Shown: positions 7,484-15,230 of the stretch, one piece after another
How the letters are laid out: the number at the start of each line of letters is the position of its first letter
How positions within the stretch are numbered: the stretch's first letter is position 1
DNA from: Planctomycetota bacterium
GTDB lineage: Bacteria; Planctomycetota; Planctomycetia; Pirellulales; Pirellulaceae
Direction: 5' to 3'
Assembly: GCA_029259935.1 (NCBI GenBank)
Contig: JAJDEH010000177.1
Coordinates: 1 to 25,142 of the forward strand
DNA: 25,142 nt
The notes under the pieces: model-generated
Seen by the model: only the letters and a program-made list of their open reading frames with translations
Database searches by the model: none
Told to the model about the DNA's origin: nothing
Position numbers and translations under genes: made by a program

Positions 7484-8662
7484 CTATTTCGAGTCGACCA
7501 ATTTCGACCGGAACCAGGCGATGACTTCACGTGACGGCATGCTGTCGCCGCCATCGTGAATGAGGTAGGAGTAGTTGGACGCGGCACCCAATTCGGAATA
7601 TTGGGTCTCGCAAATCAGACGGAAATTCGCCGCGTGTTCCTTGTGAGATCCAACATCGGCGCGTCCGTGGCCTGCGAGCATGGGCAGCGGGGCAAGTACC
7701 ACCGGCAGCAGATTTCGATCGCTCAACCGTAGCATGCCGGGAATGATGTGGCACAGATCGCCCTGTCCGCGGTAGTCGGCGGCTGTCATGTCCGCGGCCA
7801 CACTGCGGGTTTTTCGTCCGAAGTCGGCAACCGCCTTGATGCGGTCGCTTAAAATGGCCGTTTGCACGGTGAGCCAACCGCCCAGCGAAACGCCGGTCGC
7901 GCCCAAGCGTGCTTCATCGACGCGCGGGTGGCCGGCCAGAATCTCCGTTGCCGCGAGGCAGGCGCGAAGCTGATGCGACCGCAGAACGCTGCCCCAACTG
8001 AGCATCAACGTGGCGGCGACGTTTTCGTCATTGCCCCTCGTTCCGTTTCGCGAAAGATAGCCGGTGTCAATCTTCTCAACGGCGATCGAAGCAAAGCCCG
8101 CTTGAGCCAATCGCACGGCGACACCTTGCTGGTAGCTGTTGGGATTCACGACAAGATCGTGCAATCCATGATTCGTATGGCCGGAAAATACGCACACACC
8201 CGCGAGCGGTTTCGCCGCCCTCTCGGCGGGCAGACACAACGCCATCGGCACGACCAAGCCCGTGGGCTGGAGGGTCACCGCGTGTAGCTCGACGGTCACG
8301 CCGTCCAGCGAAATTGTCTTGATAAGGCGATCCTCGAATTGCTTGGCAATGGGGCTTTCCTTTCCCGCCGGCGAGCGCACCACCCAGTCTTGAACGCCCA
8401 GCGAGCGCGCCAGCTCAGTGGTAATCTCACGTTGGAACTTCGCGAACTGTTCCGCGCGCATGGGGAAGTCCGCATTGACGTACTTTCGCTCACTTCGATA
8501 GTGGCCCAGCAGCACTTCGACGGTCGGCTTCAGATGGGGCGACAGGATGGGGGCCAGCGGGTCGAGCTGTTTGCCTTTCTTCGCGGGTGGATCAGCGGCA
8601 TACACGACCTGGGTCGCCACAATGATCGTGGCGGTGAGTGTTAAAAGTTGAAACGGTTTCAT
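7484..8662 (-). CDS. Secreted alpha/beta hydrolase (dienelactone hydrolase/acetyl xylan esterase-like)
   Basis: A 392-residue protein. The ATG at 8662 begins a signal peptide (MKPFQLLTLTATIIVATQVV, likely cleaved after YAA), so it should be exported. An upstream in-frame start at 8803 would bury that signal peptide and was rejected. The nucleophile elbow is GVSLGGW with Ser259. A later GHGRADVG may supply the acid. Near the C-terminus, LIHDGGDSMP occupies the place where related esterases usually show Gly-Gly-His, so the catalytic histidine is shifted or missing. The likely reaction is hydrolysis of a carboxylic or acetyl ester, perhaps on polysaccharide. It is convergent with the ABC permease, with only 17 bases between stops. 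Confidence 0.82.
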   Translation of the reverse strand: MKPFQLLTLTATIIVATQVVYAADPPAKKGKQLDPLAPILSPHLKPTVEVLLGHYRSERKYVNADFPMRAEQFAKFQREITTELARSLGVQDWVVRSPAGKESPIAKQFEDRLIKTISLDGVTVELHAVTLQPTGLVVPMALCLPAERAAKPLAGVCVFSGHTNHGLHDLVVNPNSYQQGVAVRLAQAGFASIAVEKIDTGYLSRNGTRGNDENVAATLMLSWGSVLRSHQLRACLAATEILAGHPRVDEARLGATGVSLGGWLTVQTAILSDRIKAVADFGRKTRSVAADMTAADYRGQGDLCHIIPGMLRLSDRNLLPVVLAPLPMLAGHGRADVGSHKEHAANFRLICETQYSELGAASNYSYLIHDGGDSMPSREVIAWFRSKLVDSK

Positions 8663-8811
8663 ATCGTTCTCGGCTGTCTCTATTGAATGAACACGGTTGG
8701 TTGGATGATCCGCCGTTGACGGCCGCATTTGGGCGTAGCGTTTTTTCGATGTCAGTCGCCAAGGGATATGGTAGATTGACGGAGTTATCTGTCTACCGTG
8801 CATGGAACGAA

Positions 8812-9186
8812 GTCATGGTCATGACACTCGATGCCAACATCTACCTTTCCGGTGACACCCTCCGCGCACGCGACACGCTCGTCGCGGTACTCCAACAGGA
8901 GGGTTTTCTAATAGAGTGGCATGACGATTGGACAGGGGTCGCCAAAAAGGGCAGCTTGACCGCCAACGTCCTGTTCGGTGCATTCGCCCAATACTTCGAG
9001 CTTTGGTTTGCATTTCAGGCTTTGCCCGACGGCAACCTGCATCTGCGCCTGTACCGAACTGGCTCGGGAATGGCAGGCGGGCTGATCGGTTGGAGCCGAG
9101 TACGAAGCAAGTTCACCGCGATCGTCCACCAAGTCGAAGCGACCTTTGCACACGCGGGGGTCCTTCTCGGCACGCAGGGGCAATAG
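8812..9186 (+). CDS. Small protein of unknown function
   Basis: A protein of about 124 residues that I do not recognise. It begins MVMTLDANIYLSGDTLRARD and looks like an alternating alpha/beta fold; a GSGMAGGLIG stretch follows around two thirds of the length. The frame is open further upstream, with possible starts at 8749 (ATG) and 8638 (GTG). The latter would overlap the divergent hydrolase gene by 25 bases. No good ribosome binding site marks any of them, so the start is uncertain. The mildly hydrophobic FAQYFELWFAFQAL segment does not look like a membrane span. The next gene on the same strand starts 60 bases downstream, so the two may form an operon. Confidence 0.55.
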   Translation, partial: VMVMTLDANIYLSGDTLRARDTLVAVLQQEGFLIEWHDDWTGVAKKGSLTANVLFGAFAQYFELWFAFQALPDGNLHLRLYRTGSGMAGGLIGWSRVRSKFTAIVHQVEATFAHAGVLLGTQGQ

Positions 9187-9246
9187 AGTCGCTCCCCGGT
9201 GTGCCAGGGCCTTCCTCACGACCGCCTCCCTCGAAAGCTTTGAACC

Positions 9247-10491
9247 GTGAAAATCATCGAGGTCATTTTTCGCTGCTTGATTGGTTCCGGCTTGGGGAGC
9301 TTGCTTGGTGTGGCCTTTATCGCTTGCGGACTGCAACGGCAGGGGACCGGATTGGCGATCATGGGCGGGACGCTGGGCTTTGTCTTGTCCATCTCGAGCG
9401 TGCTTTATAAGACGTCCGCGAGTGAGAGCTTCTTTCGCGGGTTACTGTTCTTTCTGCATATCACCGCCTCGAAGAATATTCCCGGAGGCGATGCACTAGT
9501 GCCGCTGGAATCGAAGTTCATTCCGAGCCTGTATGGGCGCCACGCTGATATGGATCACTTATTCGGTCGCATCATTATCGGCGCGAAAGTTGGAGTGGCG
9601 TTGGCCGTCGTCCCGGCGATCTTCGTCACGATCAACACTCCCAGCAGTTCGACGAGCGAAACAGATCCGCTCTGGTTGAAGATCCTACTGGGAGCCTTTT
9701 TCGCCAGTTTACTGGCCGTGTTTGTCGGCGGCGGAATCGGCGCAGCAATCGCTGCCCTCACGGTGTCCGGCGTGCATCGTACAAACATGTTTTTGGGTAC
9801 TCTGGCCGGACTTCTCTTTGGTGCCGGTTTGGCGATTGCCATTGGCCCGCCAGACGGCCCGCGGACAGGCGCGGATTCCTGGCTCATGGTCTGGACCTGC
9901 TGTGGAATCTTCGGATCCCTGGGCATGGGAAGTGGATTGCTGGGGACCGTAGCCTCGGACCCCTCCAATCATGACTATGTCAGTCCCACCGGTTTCGCCT
10001 TTAAGTTCCATCCCATCTATCCATATGCCAAGGCAGCAGCCGCGGATGACTACGTGGAGGCTGAACGGCTGGCCAGCGAACATCTGGCTGCCGAGCCGGA
10101 TAGTGTCGACGCACAATTGGCCATGGGGCATTGCCAACATATTCAAGGCCAGTTGTTACCTGCGGCGGCGAGCTACGACCAAGCCATTGCTCTGGCTCCG
10201 AAAAACACGTTAGCCCTCTACCATCGTGGTATCATCGCCGAAGAAGTCGGAGATCCCGAATCAGCAGCGGATTACTATGAATCGTTGTTGGAATTAGACG
10301 ACAAGTTCAGCGAGGGCCATTTGGGCTTGGCCTCCGCCTACGAAGAAATGGGCGAGTGCGAACTCGTGATCAAACACGCCGAGCGCTTCTTAAGCATCAA
10401 CCCTACCTCCCCGCACGCCGAACACGCCCAAGAACTCCTTGCTTTTGCCAAGCAAGAAACGAAATGGTCCAACTTCAAGAACGGCTTGTAA
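9247..10491 (+). CDS. Membrane protein with C-terminal TPR repeats
   Basis: A 414-residue protein starting with GTG, preceded by GAAAG. The first 250 residues hold about six glycine-rich hydrophobic segments (around 8-28, 33-50, 105-128, 143-172, 180-200 and 215-236). The last 150 residues are TPR repeats: EAERLASEHLAAEPDSVDAQ, then LLPAAASYDQAIALAPKNTL, then ESAADYYESLLELDDKFSEG, then a capping helix. This layout puts a TPR scaffold on one face of the membrane, probably for protein binding. I do not recognise a named family. The upstream small gene is its likely operon partner. Confidence 0.75.
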   Translation: MKIIEVIFRCLIGSGLGSLLGVAFIACGLQRQGTGLAIMGGTLGFVLSISSVLYKTSASESFFRGLLFFLHITASKNIPGGDALVPLESKFIPSLYGRHADMDHLFGRIIIGAKVGVALAVVPAIFVTINTPSSSTSETDPLWLKILLGAFFASLLAVFVGGGIGAAIAALTVSGVHRTNMFLGTLAGLLFGAGLAIAIGPPDGPRTGADSWLMVWTCCGIFGSLGMGSGLLGTVASDPSNHDYVSPTGFAFKFHPIYPYAKAAAADDYVEAERLASEHLAAEPDSVDAQLAMGHCQHIQGQLLPAAASYDQAIALAPKNTLALYHRGIIAEEVGDPESAADYYESLLELDDKFSEGHLGLASAYEEMGECELVIKHAERFLSINPTSPHAEHAQELLAFAKQETKWSNFKNGL

Positions 10492-10618
10492 GACGTCAGC
10501 TCCGAGTACCAGCGGCAGTTGAGGCTCTCGGCCAACAGATCACAAGCCACGCGTGTGGTCGGTGAACTGCTGGTTTCCCCCGTCGGAAGTGTGTGCGTCA
10601 GGCACTTTCATTGCATTG

Positions 10619-12847
10619 CTACATTTCAAAGCTGAAGGTGCGGCAGAGGTTGCGCCACGCTCGCCAGCCCAGGGTATGTCGACCGACGCGGATTTTTCCG
10701 TATCCCTTGGTGCCGACGCGAATGACACCCGCTTCATCATCCAGCGGGGCGCTGATTTCATAAGACGTGGCGTGCGGCTGCCCGCGACCGCCCGCGCCGC
10801 TTGTCGCGCTTCCCCCGGCTTTTCTCGACCGACCGCGCGGGTTTTCTTCCATCTCCATTTCGGAAATCTGATCGACCTGGCTTTTGAACTGGCGGTTCGG
10901 CAAGTGCTCGACGAAAATCTCGACAGGCTGAGCCGGAACGACAAATTCGATATCGCTCTGATCGATGACAAGAATGGCTTCCAACCTCCGCGGATCACCG
11001 ATGTGACAAATGGGAGTCCCTTTGTCGAGATAGGCACCCACGTTGTGCAACTCCAACGGCGTCCCGTGCCAAGTTTCGAGGCGATCTTCATCGTATTCCG
11101 GTGGACGATAGACGGCGGGAATGATCTGGCCGGTTGCCGGCGCGTGAACGACCAGTTGTTCGAATTGCGTGACGCGCTTGTTCAAGGTCGCTTCGAGCGT
11201 GGCGATGGACTCCTTGACGCTGCCGATTTCCAGGCCGGCCGAATCGTCGCCTTCCCGATTGGAGTCGACCAGTGACGCCAGCAGGACTCGCTTTTCGGCA
11301 AGCTGCCCTTCGAGTTTGGCGATGGCCAGCCCTTCGTCCAGGTTTTCCAATGTCATCAAGCGAGTGCCGAAACTGACCGTTTGGTTCGCGCGGGCGTGAA
11401 TCGATTCGACGTTGCCGGCGACTTCGACATAGACCGCGGCCGCGCCTCGCGGTTCGATGTGAAGCGAACCAGTCACATAGTGTGGCACGGGAATCCAAGC
11501 AATGGCCGCCAATACCGCGCCGATCACGGCCATGCTGATCGTCATGCGAAGCTTGCTCACTCTTTCGATCCTCCCCGGAATATAAAAGAACTTTCCCAGT
11601 TGCCACATCGGCAGCACAAGCAGCGTCACCAGCGCAAAGCAGGCGATGATTTGACCGATCACTTTCAAACCATACGGCTCGAACATGCGGTACAAGACCC
11701 AAAAAATGGTGAACGCCACCAACCACCGATAAGCGGCCGCCGCCACGCTGTAGGTGGCAAACAACCAATGATGTCGCGGCGGTAGGAATGGATCGTGGGG
11801 TTCCGGCAAGCCCAACATCCAGTGACCGAGCTTTCGTCGCAGAATCGCGCTTGACTTGCTGCGAAGATTGGGGATTTCGACCAGGTCGGACAAGATGTAA
11901 TACCCGTCGTAACGCAGCAGCGGATTCGCGTTGAAGATCAACGTGCTGACGCTGCACACAAACATCACGTTTAGGCTCATTGAATTCACGAAGCCGGGCT
12001 GGCTAAACCACCACACAAAAGTCGCCAGCGACGCGATCACAATTTCAACATACATGCCCGCCGCGCCGATCGCCGCTCGTCGCCACTTGCTGGGCAACAT
12101 CCAACTATCGGTCACGTTGCAGTACAGGCAGGGCGTCAGCACCAGCAGCATGACGCCCATCTCGTGGCATTCACCACCCTGACGTTTGCAGGCCAGTCCG
12201 TGACCGAATTCGTGTAGTACTTTCGTGACCGCCAGCGTGATCGCGATCCAGAACCAATTTTGGACCGCGAAGAACTCGCGGAATGCGGGCAGCTTGGCCT
12301 GGAATACATCGAATTCGGCCGCCACCAACAGCAGCGCCGCCGATGTCAACATGAGAAAGAACAATGCCGCCGGAACGGAAAAAAACCAGCCGAAATATTC
12401 GTCCAGCCGGTTCAGCATGCGGTCGGGATCAAACCCTTTGTACCGAATGGCCAAGATATTGGTCAGCGACCCCCAACGCTCGCGATGCAAGTTCTCGTCG
12501 CGACGTTTGCGCAGCTCGTGCCCTTGCCCGCTGCCTTCGGAAATCACGAGCGCGCTACGATACAGCATGCCGACAAACTGATGAAGTTCGCCTAGCGAAA
12601 GCTTTTGCGGCGCGTACTGTCGTTCGAATTGATATTGGATGTCGTCGGCGCTGTTTTGCCCGTCCAACATTTGCAGCAGCGCGAATTCTTCTTCCTCGAA
12701 GCGGAAGTATTTTAACGAGAGGGGATCCTTCAAGATGACGTAGCGGCGGCCTTGATAGGTCTGTCGTTTCACCTCAAGATCAGGCCGCATGCGCACTCGC
12801 ATGGGCCGGCTGGAACTGGAGACGAGCGTGTTGCCGACGTTGGCCAT
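10619..12847 (-). CDS. PqqD-like / M50 metalloprotease / HlyD-like membrane protein
   Basis: A 742-residue protein of three parts. Residues about 30-105 resemble a PqqD-type peptide-chaperone domain (VILKDPLSLKYFRFEEEE, then LLQMLDGQNSADDIQ). Residues about 150-450 are a multi-span M50 (site-2) zinc protease: HEFGHGL carries His212, Glu213 and His216, and NANPLLRYDGYY carries Asp314 as third ligand, so the active site looks complete. LYCNVTDSWMLPSKWRR is a signature loop. From about 455 a HlyD-type barrel-sandwich with a short coiled coil (502-565) reaches the C-terminus, and a Gly/Ser/Arg-rich insertion lies near 670-690. It is probably an envelope protein that binds, cleaves or passes on a peptide; the substrate is unknown. 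The GAF-HlyD gene lies 103 bases upstream on the same strand, with a hairpin element between them. Confidence 0.88.
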   Translation of the reverse strand: MANVGNTLVSSSSRPMRVRMRPDLEVKRQTYQGRRYVILKDPLSLKYFRFEEEEFALLQMLDGQNSADDIQYQFERQYAPQKLSLGELHQFVGMLYRSALVISEGSGQGHELRKRRDENLHRERWGSLTNILAIRYKGFDPDRMLNRLDEYFGWFFSVPAALFFLMLTSAALLLVAAEFDVFQAKLPAFREFFAVQNWFWIAITLAVTKVLHEFGHGLACKRQGGECHEMGVMLLVLTPCLYCNVTDSWMLPSKWRRAAIGAAGMYVEIVIASLATFVWWFSQPGFVNSMSLNVMFVCSVSTLIFNANPLLRYDGYYILSDLVEIPNLRSKSSAILRRKLGHWMLGLPEPHDPFLPPRHHWLFATYSVAAAAYRWLVAFTIFWVLYRMFEPYGLKVIGQIIACFALVTLLVLPMWQLGKFFYIPGRIERVSKLRMTISMAVIGAVLAAIAWIPVPHYVTGSLHIEPRGAAAVYVEVAGNVESIHARANQTVSFGTRLMTLENLDEGLAIAKLEGQLAEKRVLLASLVDSNREGDDSAGLEIGSVKESIATLEATLNKRVTQFEQLVVHAPATGQIIPAVYRPPEYDEDRLETWHGTPLELHNVGAYLDKGTPICHIGDPRRLEAILVIDQSDIEFVVPAQPVEIFVEHLPNRQFKSQVDQISEMEMEENPRGRSRKAGGSATSGAGGRGQPHATSYEISAPLDDEAGVIRVGTKGYGKIRVGRHTLGWRAWRNLCRTFSFEM

Positions 12848-12887
12848 TTTCTATCTTAGTGCAGCCCGGAGCAGGAAGAGGATTGAC

Positions 12888-12940
12888 TTGTGGTGCAGGC
12901 GTCCCGCCTGCCCTTTGCAGCCGAGACGGCTGCACCACAA
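12888..12940. repeat. Double-hairpin palindromic element
   Basis: The outer arms TTGTGGTGCAG (12888-12898) and CTGCACCACAA (12930-12940) are perfect inverted repeats of 11 bp. Inside them lie two perfect 7-bp hairpins with 3-base loops: GCAGGCG-TCC-CGCCTGC (12895-12911) and GCAGCCG-AGA-CGGCTGC (12917-12933). The outer and inner pairings overlap, so the element can switch between one long stem and two hairpins. It sits between two genes of one apparent operon. It resembles REP-type dispersed palindromes; the element seems familiar from planctomycete genomes, but I cannot confirm that here. No second copy is seen in the window. Confidence 0.75.
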
Positions 12941-12950
12941 TTGCCGTTAT

Positions 12951-15065
12951 CTATAACCAGAAAAGCACTTTCGCTTGCACGGTTTCGATCAGTTCATGGA
13001 ACCACACATAGCCGATCGAGCCTCGGCCACAATGCACGCGGGCGCTCACTTTCGCGCCGTCTCGCAGGTCGGGCAGTTTGTCTTTGTCAATCGCGACCCG
13101 AATTCGCACCGTGTTGCCGTTTTCGTCACGAGTATCGGCGGTGCGATCGATTTCGATGACTTGCCCCTCGAATTCCTGGCCGGGATGCGTGGCCAAAATG
13201 AAAGCCACTTTCAGCGGTTCTTTGAACTGTCGCTGGGCTGCGTCCACTTTGCCGATGCGGCGGCCGAGCATGCGCAATTCCAACTCCCAATCGCCGGCCG
13301 GATCGTAGACCGTCATCAGGCGTTGGCCCCGGTCGATCGGACGATACAGCAGCTTCGTGCGCACCTTCCAGTCGGCAACCTGTCCCGCGACGGGGCTGGT
13401 GATGATCAACTGCCGCTGCTGCTGACGATAGACGTCCAACTGCTGCCTCGCGCTGGCCTGCGACTCTTGCAGTTGCTTCATCTTGCCGATCAATTGCACT
13501 TCTTCGACCCCCGTCATGTGAGGATCTTCGTGGATCGCGCGGTTGATCGCGTCGATTTGCTGTTGCTTTTCCAGAACGCTTCCCTGCAAGGTGATCACTT
13601 CCGACTCCAGCCGCTTGTTTTCCAGGCGAGCCAGCGTCTGTTGATGCTTGACCAACTGGCCAGGCCGCACCGCCAGGTCTTCAAGAGTGCCATCGACACG
13701 AGCAAAGATATCAGTACGAAGGGCCGGCTGTAGTTTGCCCGTCGCCGACAAGTCCAGGTCGGCCGGCACGACACAAGCGGCGATGATCGAGGCGACGAGC
13801 GCCACCAACACGAAGAGTGCCTTCGGAAAATTGCGTCCGGCAACGATCAGCCGCGCCTTGCCCAACAGTTTCCACAGCGGCAGCAGAAACAAGCTGTTGT
13901 AGTTTAGCGCATTGCTCAACGCATCCGCACTGTGGCCCGCGACCACCTCGACGCGCTTTTCAAACGACTCGGTCAGTCGATTGTCCTGCAATTGTTCGAC
14001 GACTAAGGCTCCGATCGGCTTGCTGGCGCGGGGCTTTCCATTTTTCGTTGGCGACTCAAGCAGCGGAACAATGGCTACCAAACGAGAGTGAGATTGATCG
14101 ATATACTGGCTCAGCTTCTTTTCAATTTGCGGCGGCAAGTCGTCGGCGTCGCCGTGGTACCACAGCGGATGCCGTCCACGCACCACGGCCGTCGTCAATT
14201 CGCTCAACTGCCGCACATCGCGCGCACGGCGGTTGATCGAATCCAACCCGCTGACAACCTCCACGCGGCATCCGCGCCCACGGCACAGTGCGACGCTTAC
14301 GCGGTCGGCATCGATCAGCCGGCGCCCTTCATTGGCAATGGTGTAAACCGTGTCCTTGGTGTCCAGGCTGCCGTGAATGACGTGAATGAATTGTTCCAGA
14401 CGGTCCCACAACTGCTGCCGCTGGCGAAATTGGCGTAGCCGGCGAGTTTTCAGATAGTCGGTAGCCAAGTCACACATCTGCATCAGGAAACGCAGATAGC
14501 CGCGCTGCGTGGCCGGTCCCCCACCCGCGCGCTGGAAGATTTCAACGATCCCTTCCACTCGGCCGTCAATCTTGATCACACCCAGCACCAGCAAAAAGTC
14601 GGTCGGGTTGCCCGCCACGTCTTCCTCGGCCGAGCCGGAATTTGGATGGACGAGCGCCGATTCGCCCCCGTGGGCAATCTTTCGCAGTAGCAAATCATGT
14701 TGATACTGGGCGTCTTCGTCTTCATCCAAGCGGGCATGGGCCAGATTGATCTGATAGTTCAAATCGAGTTGCCCATTCTCATCGACGGTCCATATCGCGC
14801 CGCCGGCCGAAGCCAGAGCGCTCGTGACACGATTCAAGAAGCCGTCGTAAAACTCCGCCAACGAACATTCAGATTGAGAAAGCTGAGCGATCTCGTTAAC
14901 GAGCGTGCGAATTTGAAGCTTGGTCTGCTGAACCAGGCGCGGATCGAACGCCTGCGCATCGCCCTCGGCAAGTGGCGGGACGGGTGGAGTTGTCGTCGCA
15001 ACTTCTGGCAGCGGACTCGCGCCGATCGATTGCATCAGAGGATCGAAAGCGTTGCTAGTACTCAT
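12951..15065 (-). CDS. GAF-GAF-HlyD periplasmic adaptor protein
   Basis: A 704-residue protein. Two GAF-like sensory domains occupy about residues 45-200 and 220-390; the second opens LEQFIHVIHGSLDTKDTV and contains a PIGALVVEQ strand. One membrane span follows (about 415-433, ALFVLVALVASIIAACVV). A HlyD/membrane-fusion domain then runs to the end, with the lipoyl-like half TDIFARVDGTLEDLAVRPGQ, a coiled coil around 485-560 and LIITSPVAGQVADW. The GAF part should be cytoplasmic and the adaptor part periplasmic. In this arrangement a cytoplasmic signal may control an envelope or export machine. It is the first gene of a minus-strand pair with the M50/HlyD gene. No ABC ATPase or outer-membrane channel is adjacent. 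Confidence 0.87.
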   Translation of the reverse strand: MSTSNAFDPLMQSIGASPLPEVATTTPPVPPLAEGDAQAFDPRLVQQTKLQIRTLVNEIAQLSQSECSLAEFYDGFLNRVTSALASAGGAIWTVDENGQLDLNYQINLAHARLDEDEDAQYQHDLLLRKIAHGGESALVHPNSGSAEEDVAGNPTDFLLVLGVIKIDGRVEGIVEIFQRAGGGPATQRGYLRFLMQMCDLATDYLKTRRLRQFRQRQQLWDRLEQFIHVIHGSLDTKDTVYTIANEGRRLIDADRVSVALCRGRGCRVEVVSGLDSINRRARDVRQLSELTTAVVRGRHPLWYHGDADDLPPQIEKKLSQYIDQSHSRLVAIVPLLESPTKNGKPRASKPIGALVVEQLQDNRLTESFEKRVEVVAGHSADALSNALNYNSLFLLPLWKLLGKARLIVAGRNFPKALFVLVALVASIIAACVVPADLDLSATGKLQPALRTDIFARVDGTLEDLAVRPGQLVKHQQTLARLENKRLESEVITLQGSVLEKQQQIDAINRAIHEDPHMTGVEEVQLIGKMKQLQESQASARQQLDVYRQQQRQLIITSPVAGQVADWKVRTKLLYRPIDRGQRLMTVYDPAGDWELELRMLGRRIGKVDAAQRQFKEPLKVAFILATHPGQEFEGQVIEIDRTADTRDENGNTVRIRVAIDKDKLPDLRDGAKVSARVHCGRGSIGYVWFHELIETVQAKVLFWL

Positions 15066-15173
15066 GGTAATCAGCAGGGAGAAGAAATTGCACAGAGTAG
15101 AAAACTCACAATCGCACGGGTCCGCGAATCCAACAGTCTGCTAGCGGGATCGATTCCGACGAACTCTCAACTC

Positions 15174-15220
15174 TTTTGTCGGTCGTCCCGGGTGGGCTGC
15201 TGGCGTTAAATCCGACAAAA
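15174..15220. repeat. Inverted repeat between convergent-spaced minus-strand genes
   Basis: TTTTGTCGG (15174-15182) and CCGACAAAA (15212-15220) are perfect 9-bp arms around 29 bases. They lie just beyond the stop of the APC permease gene and could form a transcription-ending hairpin, although no run of U follows. A near-palindrome AGAGTTTAACTCT (15227-15239) overlaps the stop codon. Confidence 0.45.
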
Positions 15221-15230
15221 CCGGCAGAGT

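Noticed and set aside
13040..13733. Long plus-strand open frame opposite the GAF-HlyD gene
   Set aside because: It is an antisense shadow in a GC-rich codon context; the minus-strand gene has clear domains.
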